DNA of 64,000 bases from Paraconiothyrium sp. Pb-2020 (Eukaryota; Ascomycota; Dothideomycetes; Pleosporales; Didymosphaeriaceae): positions 5,890,001 through 5,954,000 of the forward strand of contig JAJUBI010000001.1 in the NCBI GenBank assembly GCA_022419385.1. The letters run 5' to 3'. The notes beneath the pieces are model-generated. The model saw only the letters and a list, made by a program, of their open reading frames with translations. It made no database searches and was not told the DNA's origin. Made by a program: the position numbers and the translations under genes. Below are positions 45,342 through 55,796 of the stretch, piece by piece; position 1 is the stretch's first letter; the number at the start of each line of letters is the position of its first letter.

Positions 45342-45868
45342 ATGTCATCCACACCTTCCATCTGGCCTTCAGCGCCCATCCAACTTGATGAGTCCGTGAA
45401 GCAAACCATCCACCGCTTCTTCTCAATCAGCGACTCGACCGATCCCACATCCGGGCGTCTCTTCGCCGAGGAACTCTTCGCCGAGGATGCAGTATTCACC
45501 ACGCATCCTACGTGTGTGTTTCGAGGGCGAGCAGGTACGGTTCGCTTCCCGAAATAAATCACATGCAGCCAGCAAGCTAACCCTCAACTCCAGAAATCGC
45601 AGCCAGCCGTGAGCACAACAATCCGCTCATCGTCTCGCGGTCTCACCAGCTGCGGCGCGTCTTCTGCGCTGACTCGCCGGCGTCGGATGTGCTGGTGCAT
45701 GGCATGTTCAAGATTGACTTGAAGGATGGACAGAGTGTGGAGTTGGACTTCAATGCGAGATTCATCATGGGGGAAGAGGCGAAGATCAAGTTTCTGCAGG
45801 TTTGGACGGATCCGACGGGTATGGTGGAGGCGTTGAAGAAGGCCGGGGAGGGGGAGGGGGTTGAATAG
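45342..45868 (+). CDS. Small SnoaL/NTF2-like fold protein
   Basis: Exons 45342-45534 and 45594-45868 with a 59-nt intron; 155 residues. The pattern (helix IQLDESVKQTIHRFFSISDS, then AEELFAEDAVFTTHPTCVFRGRAE, a basic strand LIVSRSHQLRRVFC, and strands ending FIMGEEAKIKFLQVWTDPTG) is that of the cone-shaped NTF2/SnoaL family, often small ligand-binding proteins or isomerase-like enzymes. No catalytic residue can be named. Family identity rests on fold pattern and is moderate. Confidence 0.75.
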
Positions 45869-47736
45869 AGGGGAGCGGTTAGGAGGGGCGAGAAGTGGTC
45901 TTGTTACGTGGTTGGTGAATTCAATGCGTAGAATGCTGCCTCGAGATAGAAGTTATGGAGTAGAAGTCATAAGATGGTAATACATAACCGGCTGTCGGTG
46001 GTTGCTGCAGGGTCCAATATCAGAGTCAAATATAGACAGCATATGAGCTCCTGAGGGCATTGCACACTGTGTAGTATGTACTATGCGCGGGGTCAGTATG
46101 GAGGGGTCAAGCCCATTGTGTTTGTTGACTCGACGTTGTACCTCGACCAACACGGCGTCAGTTTACCTTCGCAGACCGAAGAGCGAGACCGACCCGGGTC
46201 GGCGATAGTGGAGGCGCTCCCGGTCGAGAGACTGGGTTTAGGCCCACGGGCGGGTTGAGCTCAGAGCTCGGGGCGCACGGTGCGTGATGGAAGGCGTTGC
46301 AGGGCTGGGAAACGCGGAAGCGAGACGCGTGAGTGCGAAACGCGGTTGGGCTTGAAGCACTGCACTGCATCTCACAAGATGGCCAGGAGAGGGAAACGCG
46401 AGCGCAGATCAGCGCGTCTGGATCAAATCGGGCGTTCTTGTCACGAGAGACGTTCCGCCAAGATGCATGGGTGTGGGAAATGGGAGAAAAGGAGCACGAG
46501 ATGTCGACAATCGAGCCGTGTGCGTATCTGACTAAGCAAGCTGGATACGGGTGTAATACGGTTTATACAGTACGGTGGGTATACGGCCAGCGCAGTCGAT
46601 ATCGATAGGAGAAAGAAAATAAACTCTGCAAAGGTTCGTACGACAAAAGCGTGTGTGCGACCAATGGCCGTCGCACAGGGTTCGTCCGGGCAACGGTCCG
46701 GCGCGCAGAATCTGACCGTCTGTCGAGGGAAATTGCGAATTTGCGTGTCAAAGCGAAGAACGGTGGGCGCAACGGGCGGTCGGAGGGTGTGAGGTGCCGG
46801 AGCCGAGCGCGTGCGACGGCCTCTGTCAGCATCATATCTCTCATCTCGGGGCCAAAGCCACTCCAATCAAGGCAATGTTTGGGACATGTTTGACTGCTGC
46901 AGACAAGAGGCGAGGATGCGCGTTTCGCGTGGCTGAGGCGGGGGAACACAGAGCATGTTATGTGAGACAGACCGTGGGCGCCACGACGTCTACGCGCATG
47001 TCTTGGTGTTGTGTGCTGCGGTGAGGCTGTCGCGGGCAGCTCCATGTGCTGTATGGTTGAGCTGGCGAGCCGCCGACCGTGGCGCTGCGCCATCTGGGTC
47101 TACTGACATCACTTGCAGCTAGCCATGCAGCAGCGCCGGGAGATGCTCGACGCGTAGAGGAAGCGAAATCAGCGTGGTGAGAGAACAACACGATGGTGAA
47201 GTGGTAGGGGTTGGGGATGCCTGCTGTGTGACGGGCAGCCGTCTTGCTGTGCGGGGCGACATGGGGATTCTGACTGTGACTGATGCGCCTGAGGTTCGCT
47301 CTCGCACTCGACGGGCATTGACGTGCATGCAGCCGCGTTGGAGGGCCTCATGCTCGCTGCGGCACCGTTGGCATCAGGTCGCAGCACCGGCTCGTCCCCA
47401 TTCGCGAGTCGTCGTCGTTGCTCGGCGCGCTGTGGCTAGCCGCTCGCTCTCGCGGTGGTGCCCTTGTTGCTGGGCCTGTGCGAAGATTTGATTAGAGAAG
47501 ATCCTTGTCGGCCTGACAAGCCTCGCTCCCATTGATATTCCGCCGCCTTCCGCCCAGAGCTTCCTCTTCTACTGCCCGACCCTACCCCCAGGTGTGCAAC
47601 CCGCTCCCTCCTTCCGCACCTCCCACACAGTCGCCGCCGACAACGAGAGTACTGCTTCGTTGTCGCGTGTGCCTCTCGCCGCCTACTCGCCGCCCCGAAG
47701 CCTGTCCGCAGTGCCCCCGTGCTCACCCCCGACGCA
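45869..47736. other. Intergenic, 1.9 kb
   Basis: Upstream region of the Aur1 gene. GC-rich patches near 46150-46350 and 46700-47700. Open frames here overlap on both strands and match nothing known. Confidence 0.45.
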
Positions 47737-49234
47737 ATGACCAACAAGAGCTACCTCGCTTTCCTCGACGAGAGCGCTCAGAAGTTCTCGCGGGCAAAGG
47801 TCCCAGGCTTCGCAGCGCTGCCCAGCTTCATCCCGCACCGTGTCCGCAGAAAATGGAGAGCCACAAAGTCGCGCATACGCAGCCGCCAGTCTCCCACGTC
47901 ATCCATCGCCTCCCTCGAGACCTCTTTCTCCCCCGCCGACACCCTGCGCTCGCTGCGCACCCACCCGTGGTCTATATATGACGGCCAGTACCTCATACTG
48001 GCCATCGTCGCCATATTCGCCCTCTCCGTGAGCGAAGCACCGGGGCCCTTTGCGAAGACGTTTGCGGCAGCGCTGCTCATGGGCGGCCTAGTCCTACCCA
48101 TTTCAAGACAATTTCTCCTGCCATTTCTCCCCGCCCTCACATGGCTACTCCTATTCTCTAGCTGCAAGTACGTCACCTCCGCGCGCATCTCGTTGGCATG
48201 ATCCCTCTGGTTTCGGCCGCAAAAGCTTAGCGCTACCCACGTCATGCTATACACATCTGCACAAACAGGCTAACCATGACTTCTAGATATATCCCAGCCG
48301 ATTACCGTCCCGCCATCTGGGTGCGTGTGCTCCCAGCCCTCGAAAACATCCTCTACGGCGCCAACCTCAGCAACATCCTTTCCGCCCACAAGCACACTGT
48401 TTTGGATATTCTGGCTTGGATCCCTTACGGCGTCATCCATTATGTGTCGCCCGTCATTGTCTCCGGATGCATGTTCATCTGGGGCCCGCCCGGCACCGCT
48501 CCCATCTGGGCACGTGCCTTTGGCTACATGAACATGACTGCTGTCATCATCCAGATCATCTTCCCCTGCTCACCTCCCTGGTATGAGAACACCTACGGTC
48601 TGGCTCCTGCCAACTACTCCGTTCCCGGTGATGCTGCCGGCCTCAAGGCCATTGATGCCATCTTCGGTATTGATCTCTACACCTCCGGATTCCACGCCTC
48701 TCCTATGGTGTTTGGTGCTTTCCCATCGCTGCACTCCGGATGGGCAACCCTGGAGACGCTGTTTATGGGACACGTCTTTCCCAAGTTGTTCCCCGTCTAC
48801 ATTTTCTACACCATGTGGTTGTGGTGGTCGACCATGTACTTTTCTCACCACTACGCTGTAGACCTGGTAGCAGGCAGTCTGCGTAAGTTCGGCGCCCATA
48901 TTGCTATAGACCATTACTGATCGTTATAGTGGCCGGAATTGCCTACTTCTGGGCTCGTGCCAAGTTCTTGCCCCGCGTGCAGCCCGACAAGGAGTTCCGC
49001 TGGGATTACGAGTACGTCGAGATCGGCGACCCGGCAGATACCCAATATACCATGCTCGACATTTACGAGGAATTCCACCCACTTTCCGATTCGGATGACT
49101 GGGCGAGTGGCTCGTCATCCTCCTATTCAACCGGCGGTCGCAGCCCATCCGCCGGCTCAAGATCACCCATCGACGATGCTCAAAGCCTTTGGGACGGTGA
49201 CACAGTTGCATCCGACACCGAGCCCTCGAAATAG
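47737..49234 (+). CDS. aur1: Inositol phosphorylceramide synthase catalytic subunit
   Basis: Transfers phosphoinositol from phosphatidylinositol to ceramide in the Golgi, an essential fungal sphingolipid step and the target of aureobasidin A. Exons 47737-48167, 48287-48882 and 48930-49234; 443 residues. The PAP2-type core contains PPWYENTYGLAPANYSVPGD, FGAFPSLHSGWATLE and WWSTMYFSHHYAVDLVAGS. The catalytic triad by spacing is His293, His332 and Asp336, matching yeast H255, H294, D298. About eight hydrophobic segments. The C-terminal Ser/Asp-rich tail is cytosolic. The residue after the helix-loop His (GVIHYVSP, His195-Tyr196) aligns with yeast H157-F158. ATG at 47737 is the first in frame. 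The introns complete a K-Y-I-P junction and the S-L-L-A-G-I junction. Confidence 0.95.
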
Positions 49235-49964
49235 CCCTCTGCACCACATCATCATCACCATCCCTAAGATCGTATCATCACCTATTTCTGATGACGGCCG
49301 GTTACGACTTATGCATAAAAAAGGGAGTTTTTTGAGCATTTTCACCATCGCGAGAGCATTGATTTACCCGCGACTTCTTCATAACGGCATTGCATAGAAA
49401 AGGGCATCTTTCATAGAAGCTCCCGCATTGCATTCTTCAATCCGCAGCACACTTTTTTTCCAGCTGCGGATCTCTATTATTTTGATACCCCGTCGGTCGC
49501 TTCCGGTTACTTACGAGTACCGCTGTACTACTACGTTCGCTTGGGGCTCCGCTGCGATTCGGTTCAAGCGGCTGGAGCCCTGCCGAGATGGCACTGTATC
49601 ACGATGGGAGGAAAGGTTTGGTTTGGTTCTGATGGGTTGTACGAGGCACCAAGCGCAGCTAGGAAGGCCTGGCTTGCTGCTGTAGATAATCGTTGTTAGT
49701 AATGCTTAATGGAATGGATGAAGACGAGCAGGGTCTCTACCACGCTGCATAGTGACGAGTGAGGCCGGGAGCTGCTGGATGACTGAGGTGCTTACTCAGG
49801 GCTGTGGGTGATGACAAGCTTCCCCTCAGGGACACCCCACCGCACAACAGAGGAGCTAAACATGGGGACCTTATCAAGCTACGGGAGTACAATCGCAAAG
49901 ACGGGAAGAAGCAGCAAAGCTGCGAACAATACTTCTTTCGCAAGCTCTTTGCATTGCATGTCTC
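49235..49964. other. Intergenic, 730 bases
   Basis: Aur1 3' flank and upstream region of the disulfide reductase gene. Nothing else seen. Confidence 0.5.
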
Positions 49965-51659
49965 ATGCTCCCCCGTCTACTTCGCCCTGCACATCATCTA
50001 ACCAGCCGTGCGATACTCCGTAGGCAGTCCTACTCAACAGCAATGTCTACTCACTACGACGCCCTCGTCCTAGGCTCAGGCCAAGCAGGTACGCACACAC
50101 CCTACCTTCAGGTTCCCCCTCGTTGCTACACTCCTATTTCCTACCCTTTCAATGTCTACACCTGACTTCAATGCATCCTAACACCTCTCCCCACAGGCAC
50201 ACCCCTCGCGTCCCACCTCCGCTCTCTAAGTTACTCCGTCTGCCTCGTCGAGCGCGCCCACATCGGCGGGTGCTGCGTGAACGAGGGATGCACGCCCACG
50301 AAGACGATGGTGGCGAGTGGGCGCATGGCGTATCTAGCTCGCAGGGCTACGGAGTATGGCGTGTATTCTAACGACGCTCAGGGTAAGGCCGGCGTGCAGG
50401 TCGCCATGGAGGAAGTTAGAAGAAGAAAGAGGGACATAGTGACTAGTTTCCGCGCGGGTGGGGAGAAGAGGCTAGAAGCTGCGGGGGTGGTTGTTGAGGT
50501 TGGGGAGGCGCGGTTCGTGGGGGAGAAAGAGGTAGAGATTCGCGCTGGGGACGGGAGGAAGAAGGTAGTGACGGCGGATAAGATCTTTGTCAATGTGGGA
50601 TGTAGACCTGCGCGGCCTGAGATTCCTGGCTTGGACGACGTACCTGAGGAGAGGGTGCTGGATTCTACCACCATCCAGGAACTGGGCTCCGTCTCAGCCC
50701 ATCTCGTCGTCGTCGGCGGCGGATACATAGGCCTTGAATTCGCGCAGCTGTTCCGCCGATTAGGCGCAGAAGTAAGCATCATCCACCGCGGTCCAAGACT
50801 ACTAGCGAGAAACGACGATCCGGAGTTGGTAGGGTGTATGCAGGATATCTTAGAAGAAGATGGCATCGACGTCCTCCTCTCGGCTACTTCTACCACCCTC
50901 TCTTACTCCTCCTCCGAGGCCCAGGGCTTACCCATCCTCCTCACCACCACCGTGCAAGGAACTCGGAAACAAATCCCCGCTTCCCACATATTACTAGCAA
51001 CAGGCCGCACCCCCAACACCTCCACCCTCAACCTCCCCGCCGGCGGCATTGAAACCACATCCTCAGGCTACATCCCCACCTCGCCCGCCCTCCAAACTAG
51101 TACCCCGGCGTCTACGCGCTAGGCGACGTAAAAGGCGGGCCTGCATTCACGCACGTCTCCTACGACGACTTCCGCATCGTGAAAGCGCAGCTCGCTAGCG
51201 ATGCGGCGCGGAGTACAGAGGACAGGGTAGGCCTGGTGCCGAGTGTGGTGTATACGGATCCGCAGTTTGCGCATGTAGGGCCGAAGTGGGGGGATCTGGA
51301 AAAGGGGAGGAAGTTTGTTAGTTATAGTATGCCGGCGAGTTGGATTGCGAGGGGGTTGGAGACGGGGGAGACAAGAGGTTAGTATGGTAGCTCTACGCTT
51401 CTCTTCCTTCTGTATGGACTGACTCCGACCACCCAAAATAGGTATGCTCAAAGCTATCGTCGACCCCTCCACAAACAAGATCATCAGCTTCTCCGCCATC
51501 GCCGTGGAGGCAGGCGAGATTATGGCGGTCGTGCAGATGGCGATGGTGGGCGGGTTGACGTGGATGGCGTTGAGGGATGCGGTGTTTGCGCATCCGAGTT
51601 GGGCGGAGTGTTTGAATAATCTGTGGAGTGGAGAGAGGAAAGAATTCTATGCAGACTAA
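49965..51659 (+). CDS. Mitochondrial class I pyridine nucleotide-disulfide oxidoreductase (mercuric reductase-like), frameshifted
   Basis: FAD-dependent NAD(P)H oxidoreductase resembling dihydrolipoamide dehydrogenase/MerA. Exons 49965-50088, 50197-51377 and 51442-51659. Residues 1-26 are an Arg-rich, acid-free leader (MLPRLLRPAHHLTSRAILRR), a likely mitochondrial presequence. The FAD Rossmann start YDALVLGSGQAGTPLASHL is followed by redox Cys68 and Cys73 (GGCCVNEGCTPTKT), the NAD(P) fold VVVGGGYIGLEFAQLFRRLG, and the C-terminal AHPSWAECLNNLW in place of the usual HPT-E. The frame breaks at the C-run 51103-51106: a stop follows at 51120-51122, yet the next frame continues at once as PGVYALGDVKGGPAF, the second FAD motif, to the end. 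One missing C explains it. Natural substrate unknown. Confidence 0.85.
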
Positions 51660-52329
51660 AGTTTGGAGACAGGTCATTTGCTGGGGTGGTTGGCATATTG
51701 ACTGGTGTAGTTGAGTGCTGCGGGCTGGGAAGTGATGGGGGACGATCTTGGAGAATGTCCATGAGTGCTGATGACGAAAGAAGCGACTGTGACTGCAGTA
51801 TTAAATCGTGAATCTTGCCTGGCGTACCTTAGTTCCACGTGTTGCAAAAGAAGCGTACTGAAGTTGCCTGTGGTACCCTGAGAGAGATCGACTTGATATT
51901 ATCCTTTGAGTTGGGATATTCAGAAATAACGCATAACAGCTCATTGCGACAAGACCGCCATTCGCATCATTATATACCCGAGTATGAAGGGCCTCGCTTT
52001 CGTGGCCAACAATCATGCGAAGAACACGCATTCTATTCTAAGATGCTACTGTTGTTTCGCCCGCGATGTTCGACGTCGGCTCCCCACCACGCACCTAGAT
52101 ACGCGACCTCCGATCCGAACCTCCAGCTCACCGGACCCCACGTCCCGGTCGCGACGTCAGTGTCTGCCCTGCATGAATAAATAAATAAACGGATGTCGCG
52201 TGCTGGGCCGGACATTGACTTAACATTCCGACTCTTGTTTTTGACAACGTGATTGCCATCTACCATACCTGGACATTAGCCTGTCTTAGTACAAGTCTCC
52301 AGGGCATTGAAAGACATCATATTACGACC
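51660..52329. other. Intergenic, 670 bases
   Basis: Contains a short AATA repeat near 52175-52190. No gene seen. Confidence 0.5.
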
Positions 52330-53715
52330 ATGGCAGCCCCAGGAGGACGCTACTTCATACAAAACAAACTGTCCGAAAAGGCGGCGCATCATGAGAGCTA
52401 CGCGCAGCTGTGGGAGACGAAGTGGAAGAAGCCCGTACGTCTCCTCCATCTCCCTCCTACAATTCCTTAGACAGACAAAATAACAATTGCCTAGGCTGAA
52501 ATGGGCGTATACCCCTTCATGTTCGGTACCGCAAAGGACTTCGCTCCCATCGTGGATGAAATGACCAAGCGCGACATGAAAGAGCCGTATAATTGGGACG
52601 AGTACGCAAGTGTATACTTCCCGCAAGCGGAGAAGTTGAAGAGCATTGCACAGGAGGCCGAGAGCAAGGGGCAGCTGGAGAAGGCGAGTGAGTACTACAT
52701 GCGGAGTAGCGCGGTATATAGGATATCGAGATTTCCGGCACCAAGGAGCGAGGTTCAACGGGAAGCGTGGAGGCTGGGAAAGGAGTGTGCATTGAAGGGG
52801 CTGATGTGAGATATGATATATCCCAGCTTCCGCACATGCCGTACATGCTAATCTTGAACGAACGACAGTCTGCGACCGCATCCAGTGCAAGAAGTCCTCA
52901 TTCCACACACCCACCGCCTACCCCATGAAGGCGAGCACATCCCCGTCTACCACATGCTCCCTTCGACCGCGACAAAAGACTCCCCCGCCCCCTGCGTCAT
53001 CATCTTCACCGGCCTCGACGGCTACCGCACTGAGCTCGCCGTCTGGATGGAAGGCTGGCGCCAAACCGGCGTCGCTACCATCGTCCTCGAGATCCCCGGC
53101 ACAGGCGACTGTCCCGCTGCGCCTTCAGATCGTACATCGCCGGACAGGCTGTACACCTCGCTGTTCAACTGGGTCGACCAGCAGGCGGGCATCGACCAGA
53201 AGAAGGTCGGTATCTGGGCGTTCAGCACAGGGGGATACTACGCCATCCGCGTCGCGCACACGCATGCTGATAAGCTCGCTGGCGTGGTAGCGCTGGGAGG
53301 TGGATGCCACCACATGTTCGACCGCGAGTGGCTGGACAACGTAAACCATCTCGAGTATCCTTTCGACTTGGCCAACACTTTAGCGCACAAGTGGGGCTAC
53401 GGCGACGACCTCGAGCGATTCAAGGCCGAGGCTTCGGAGAAGTTCTCACTGCTAAATGACGGGACGTTGGACCGGCCAGATTGCGCGCGCTTACTTCTTG
53501 TCAACGGAACAGAAGATGAGATCTTCCCGATCGATGATTATTATCTTGCGCTGCAGCACGGGGCACCGAAGGAAGCGCGGTTTGTGCAGGGCGTTAAACA
53601 TATGGGGGAGCCGATGAGTTTTTTCATCATCTTCAATTGGTTTTACAAGCTGTTTGGTATTGAAGCGGATCCGGTAAAGCAGCTGCAGACTTTGCCGTTC
53701 AAGCCCAAGTATTGA
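52330..53715 (+). CDS. Ayg1-like alpha/beta hydrolase (polyketide-shortening family)
   Basis: Homologue of Aspergillus Ayg1/Wangiella Yg1, which hydrolyses a longer naphthopyrone to tetrahydroxynaphthalene for DHN-melanin. Exons 52330-52434, 52495-52805 and 52869-53715; 420 residues (Ayg1 about 406). The N-terminal cap domain is conserved (QLWETKWKKPAEMGVYPFMF, YYMRSSAVYRISRFPAPRSE). The core has VIIFTGLDGYRTELAVWMEG, the nucleophile elbow WAFSTGGYYAIR, the acid DEIFPIDDYY and the histidine GVKHMGEPMSF. No polyketide synthase or other melanin gene is in the window, so role in melanin is inference; related proteins also act in other polyketide pathways. Confidence 0.88.
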
Positions 53716-54755
53716 GGTTTGTTTTACTTGGTTGCGGGAAGGCGTTCAGAGCGTAAACCTCTAGCGTACTATTAATGACACGAGCATGATCATGACTTTA
53801 TACCTTCTGTGGGACTAGGGAGACGAGCGAATAGTGATTGCGATTGTCTTTTCGACCACAATACTCCAGGTCAGAGGTATAATTGAGTTAATACGGACAT
53901 GTGACGAAGCAGAGACTCATTGATCTCATAGGACATGTAGAACTCCGGATTTTGTGAGCTCTCCATCAAGTATATGACGAGCCACAGACGCCGGAGGAAG
54001 AATCCGGACATCCCTTCGAAAAAAGGGTTAGCTAGTCACCACGAGGTCATTGAGTGCCATGGGGTTATATAGGGTAGCTCACTGTAACATTGGATCCTGT
54101 ATCGTGGGTGCTCACTCGTAGGAGGTGCTACCACCAGAAGTCCGACTGATCCCTTCGGCCACTATGAACATCTGACATGGTTGTAGTTGGCACCGACAGA
54201 CCCGATTACGAAAATCCGAATATCTTAATCTATACCACTGACGTTCACTTTCAGCTAACACATAGACTTATGTTGCGGGGGTAGAGATTTGATTCAAACT
54301 TGCATGCTTACGGGCAGAGCGTGTTAGTATAGATGCCTTGGATATACGAAACCAGCTTGAAGCGACGTATAGCCAAGTGACTGGGATGGGCGTAGCGATT
54401 GTGACTGGTCGACACTGCCACCACCAAGGAGGCCTGCCAACAGCCTGTTGTGGCTGTGCCACCCAACTTGCATTTGCTACAAAGTCCATAGCAATTGACT
54501 TATTATTTACCATCTTGTCGTAGTCTCTCCTTTGCCATAAGCTTCAGTGAACAGGCCAAGCAGAGCTATTTGCAAGTCAGGCAGGAATACTCCCCCAATC
54601 GATGCGTACTTTCATAGCTTCGACGCCAGTTGCCGTATCGGTAAAAGACTACCTTAACTTCGGACGATCCACCATTACTGACTGCACTCTCGTGGTAAAA
54701 GGCGATCACCACTGCTCGGGATCTATCCACGCCGTTTGCTGGTATTCAACTTAGC
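53716..54755. other. Intergenic, 1.0 kb
   Basis: Contains a possible inverted, poorly preserved copy of the dispersed repeat at 54074-54166. An open frame at 54268-54513(-) has no support. Confidence 0.45.
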
Positions 54756-55796
54756 ATGTCGAGCACACCTCCACCTCCACCTGAATATGATGGATTCGAC
54801 CATTCGCCGTCCATAGAGGACTGGAACCCATATTTAAGACCCGACCCGTACAGCATCATGGTCAACGGGTATGGAGCCATGACCAACCTCCCAGGAGACG
54901 AACGTTTCGAGTTGGTATCATCGCTCTTCGGAATGGGAAACATCGCCTGCTGGATCTGCCTGATTCTGTCCGTACTGGTCAGCTGGACCGTCAACCCATC
55001 TTGCGCCCGAAAAGACGCCATCACGAACGATTTCATTGCCGTGCTCACCTTCCCCGTTGTGGCAGCTGGGCACTTTTTCCATCAAATCGTCCAGCAGACG
55101 GGGACGAAGCACGACGGCAAGACACTGCGCTTGCCAGACCTTCTCATGAGTCTGGACCGGAACGGTGTGCAAGCCGTCGCGGCCATCGAGACGCCTCTCT
55201 CAGTCTGTGAGGATTTCATCCTGTGGGCTACGCTGTTGTACATGCTGGCCGCGCGGAAAGGTCACCTGAGGAGAATGTCCTTGGTTGTCACAACTGGCTT
55301 GCTGTGCCTGGCAACGGAATTGCTCCTTTTAACCAACTGGGTTCCGTTCGACTCGAGCCGGCTCTTGCGGCCGTTCTTCTTCGACGTTCAGCCCTTCATC
55401 ATCGCCATGTTTCTGTGGTATCTTCTCATGGTGCTGGTGTATCCTCTAGAAACGCTCTTAAGCGTCCTACGTGCACTGAAGACGGCGAATCAGACTGACG
55501 CTGAGGCCGCGACGACTTTGACCTGGCGCATTCTCCGGCCGGGTCGCTTGAGCAGTTGGATGGCGGGATGCTCGGCCCTAGTAAGCAACATCGGTGCGAT
55601 ATGGATCAAGTACGGCTCGATATACCCCTACTATCCCTATAGTGTGTACCTTACTACGAGGTTCGTGCCGCGAAGCACGGCCAAACTCACCGATCTGGAT
55701 CAGGTTGTCGCTGGACTGGGCGGGGCTGTCGCATTGTTATTCAGCTTGCTCGACGCATGGAGGGAACGACGAAAGGCGAAGGCAAGAGCACCGTAA
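54756..55796 (+). CDS. Fungal membrane protein of unknown function, seven hydrophobic segments
   Basis: Single exon, 346 residues, not recognised. Pro-rich cytosolic-type start (STPPPPPEYD), then a conserved-looking NLPGDERFELVSSLFGMGN before the first membrane segment. Hydrophobic segments lie near 58-78, 92-112, 153-167, 175-195, 212-231, 268-285 and 316-335, and the tail is basic (WRERRKAKARAP). The third segment is short, so topology is uncertain. No transporter or receptor signature is seen. The uninterrupted frame, first-ATG context and Kozak-like start support a real gene. Confidence 0.7.
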   Translation: MSSTPPPPPEYDGFDHSPSIEDWNPYLRPDPYSIMVNGYGAMTNLPGDERFELVSSLFGMGNIACWICLILSVLVSWTVNPSCARKDAITNDFIAVLTFPVVAAGHFFHQIVQQTGTKHDGKTLRLPDLLMSLDRNGVQAVAAIETPLSVCEDFILWATLLYMLAARKGHLRRMSLVVTTGLLCLATELLLLTNWVPFDSSRLLRPFFFDVQPFIIAMFLWYLLMVLVYPLETLLSVLRALKTANQTDAEAATTLTWRILRPGRLSSWMAGCSALVSNIGAIWIKYGSIYPYYPYSVYLTTRFVPRSTAKLTDLDQVVAGLGGAVALLFSLLDAWRERRKAKARAP

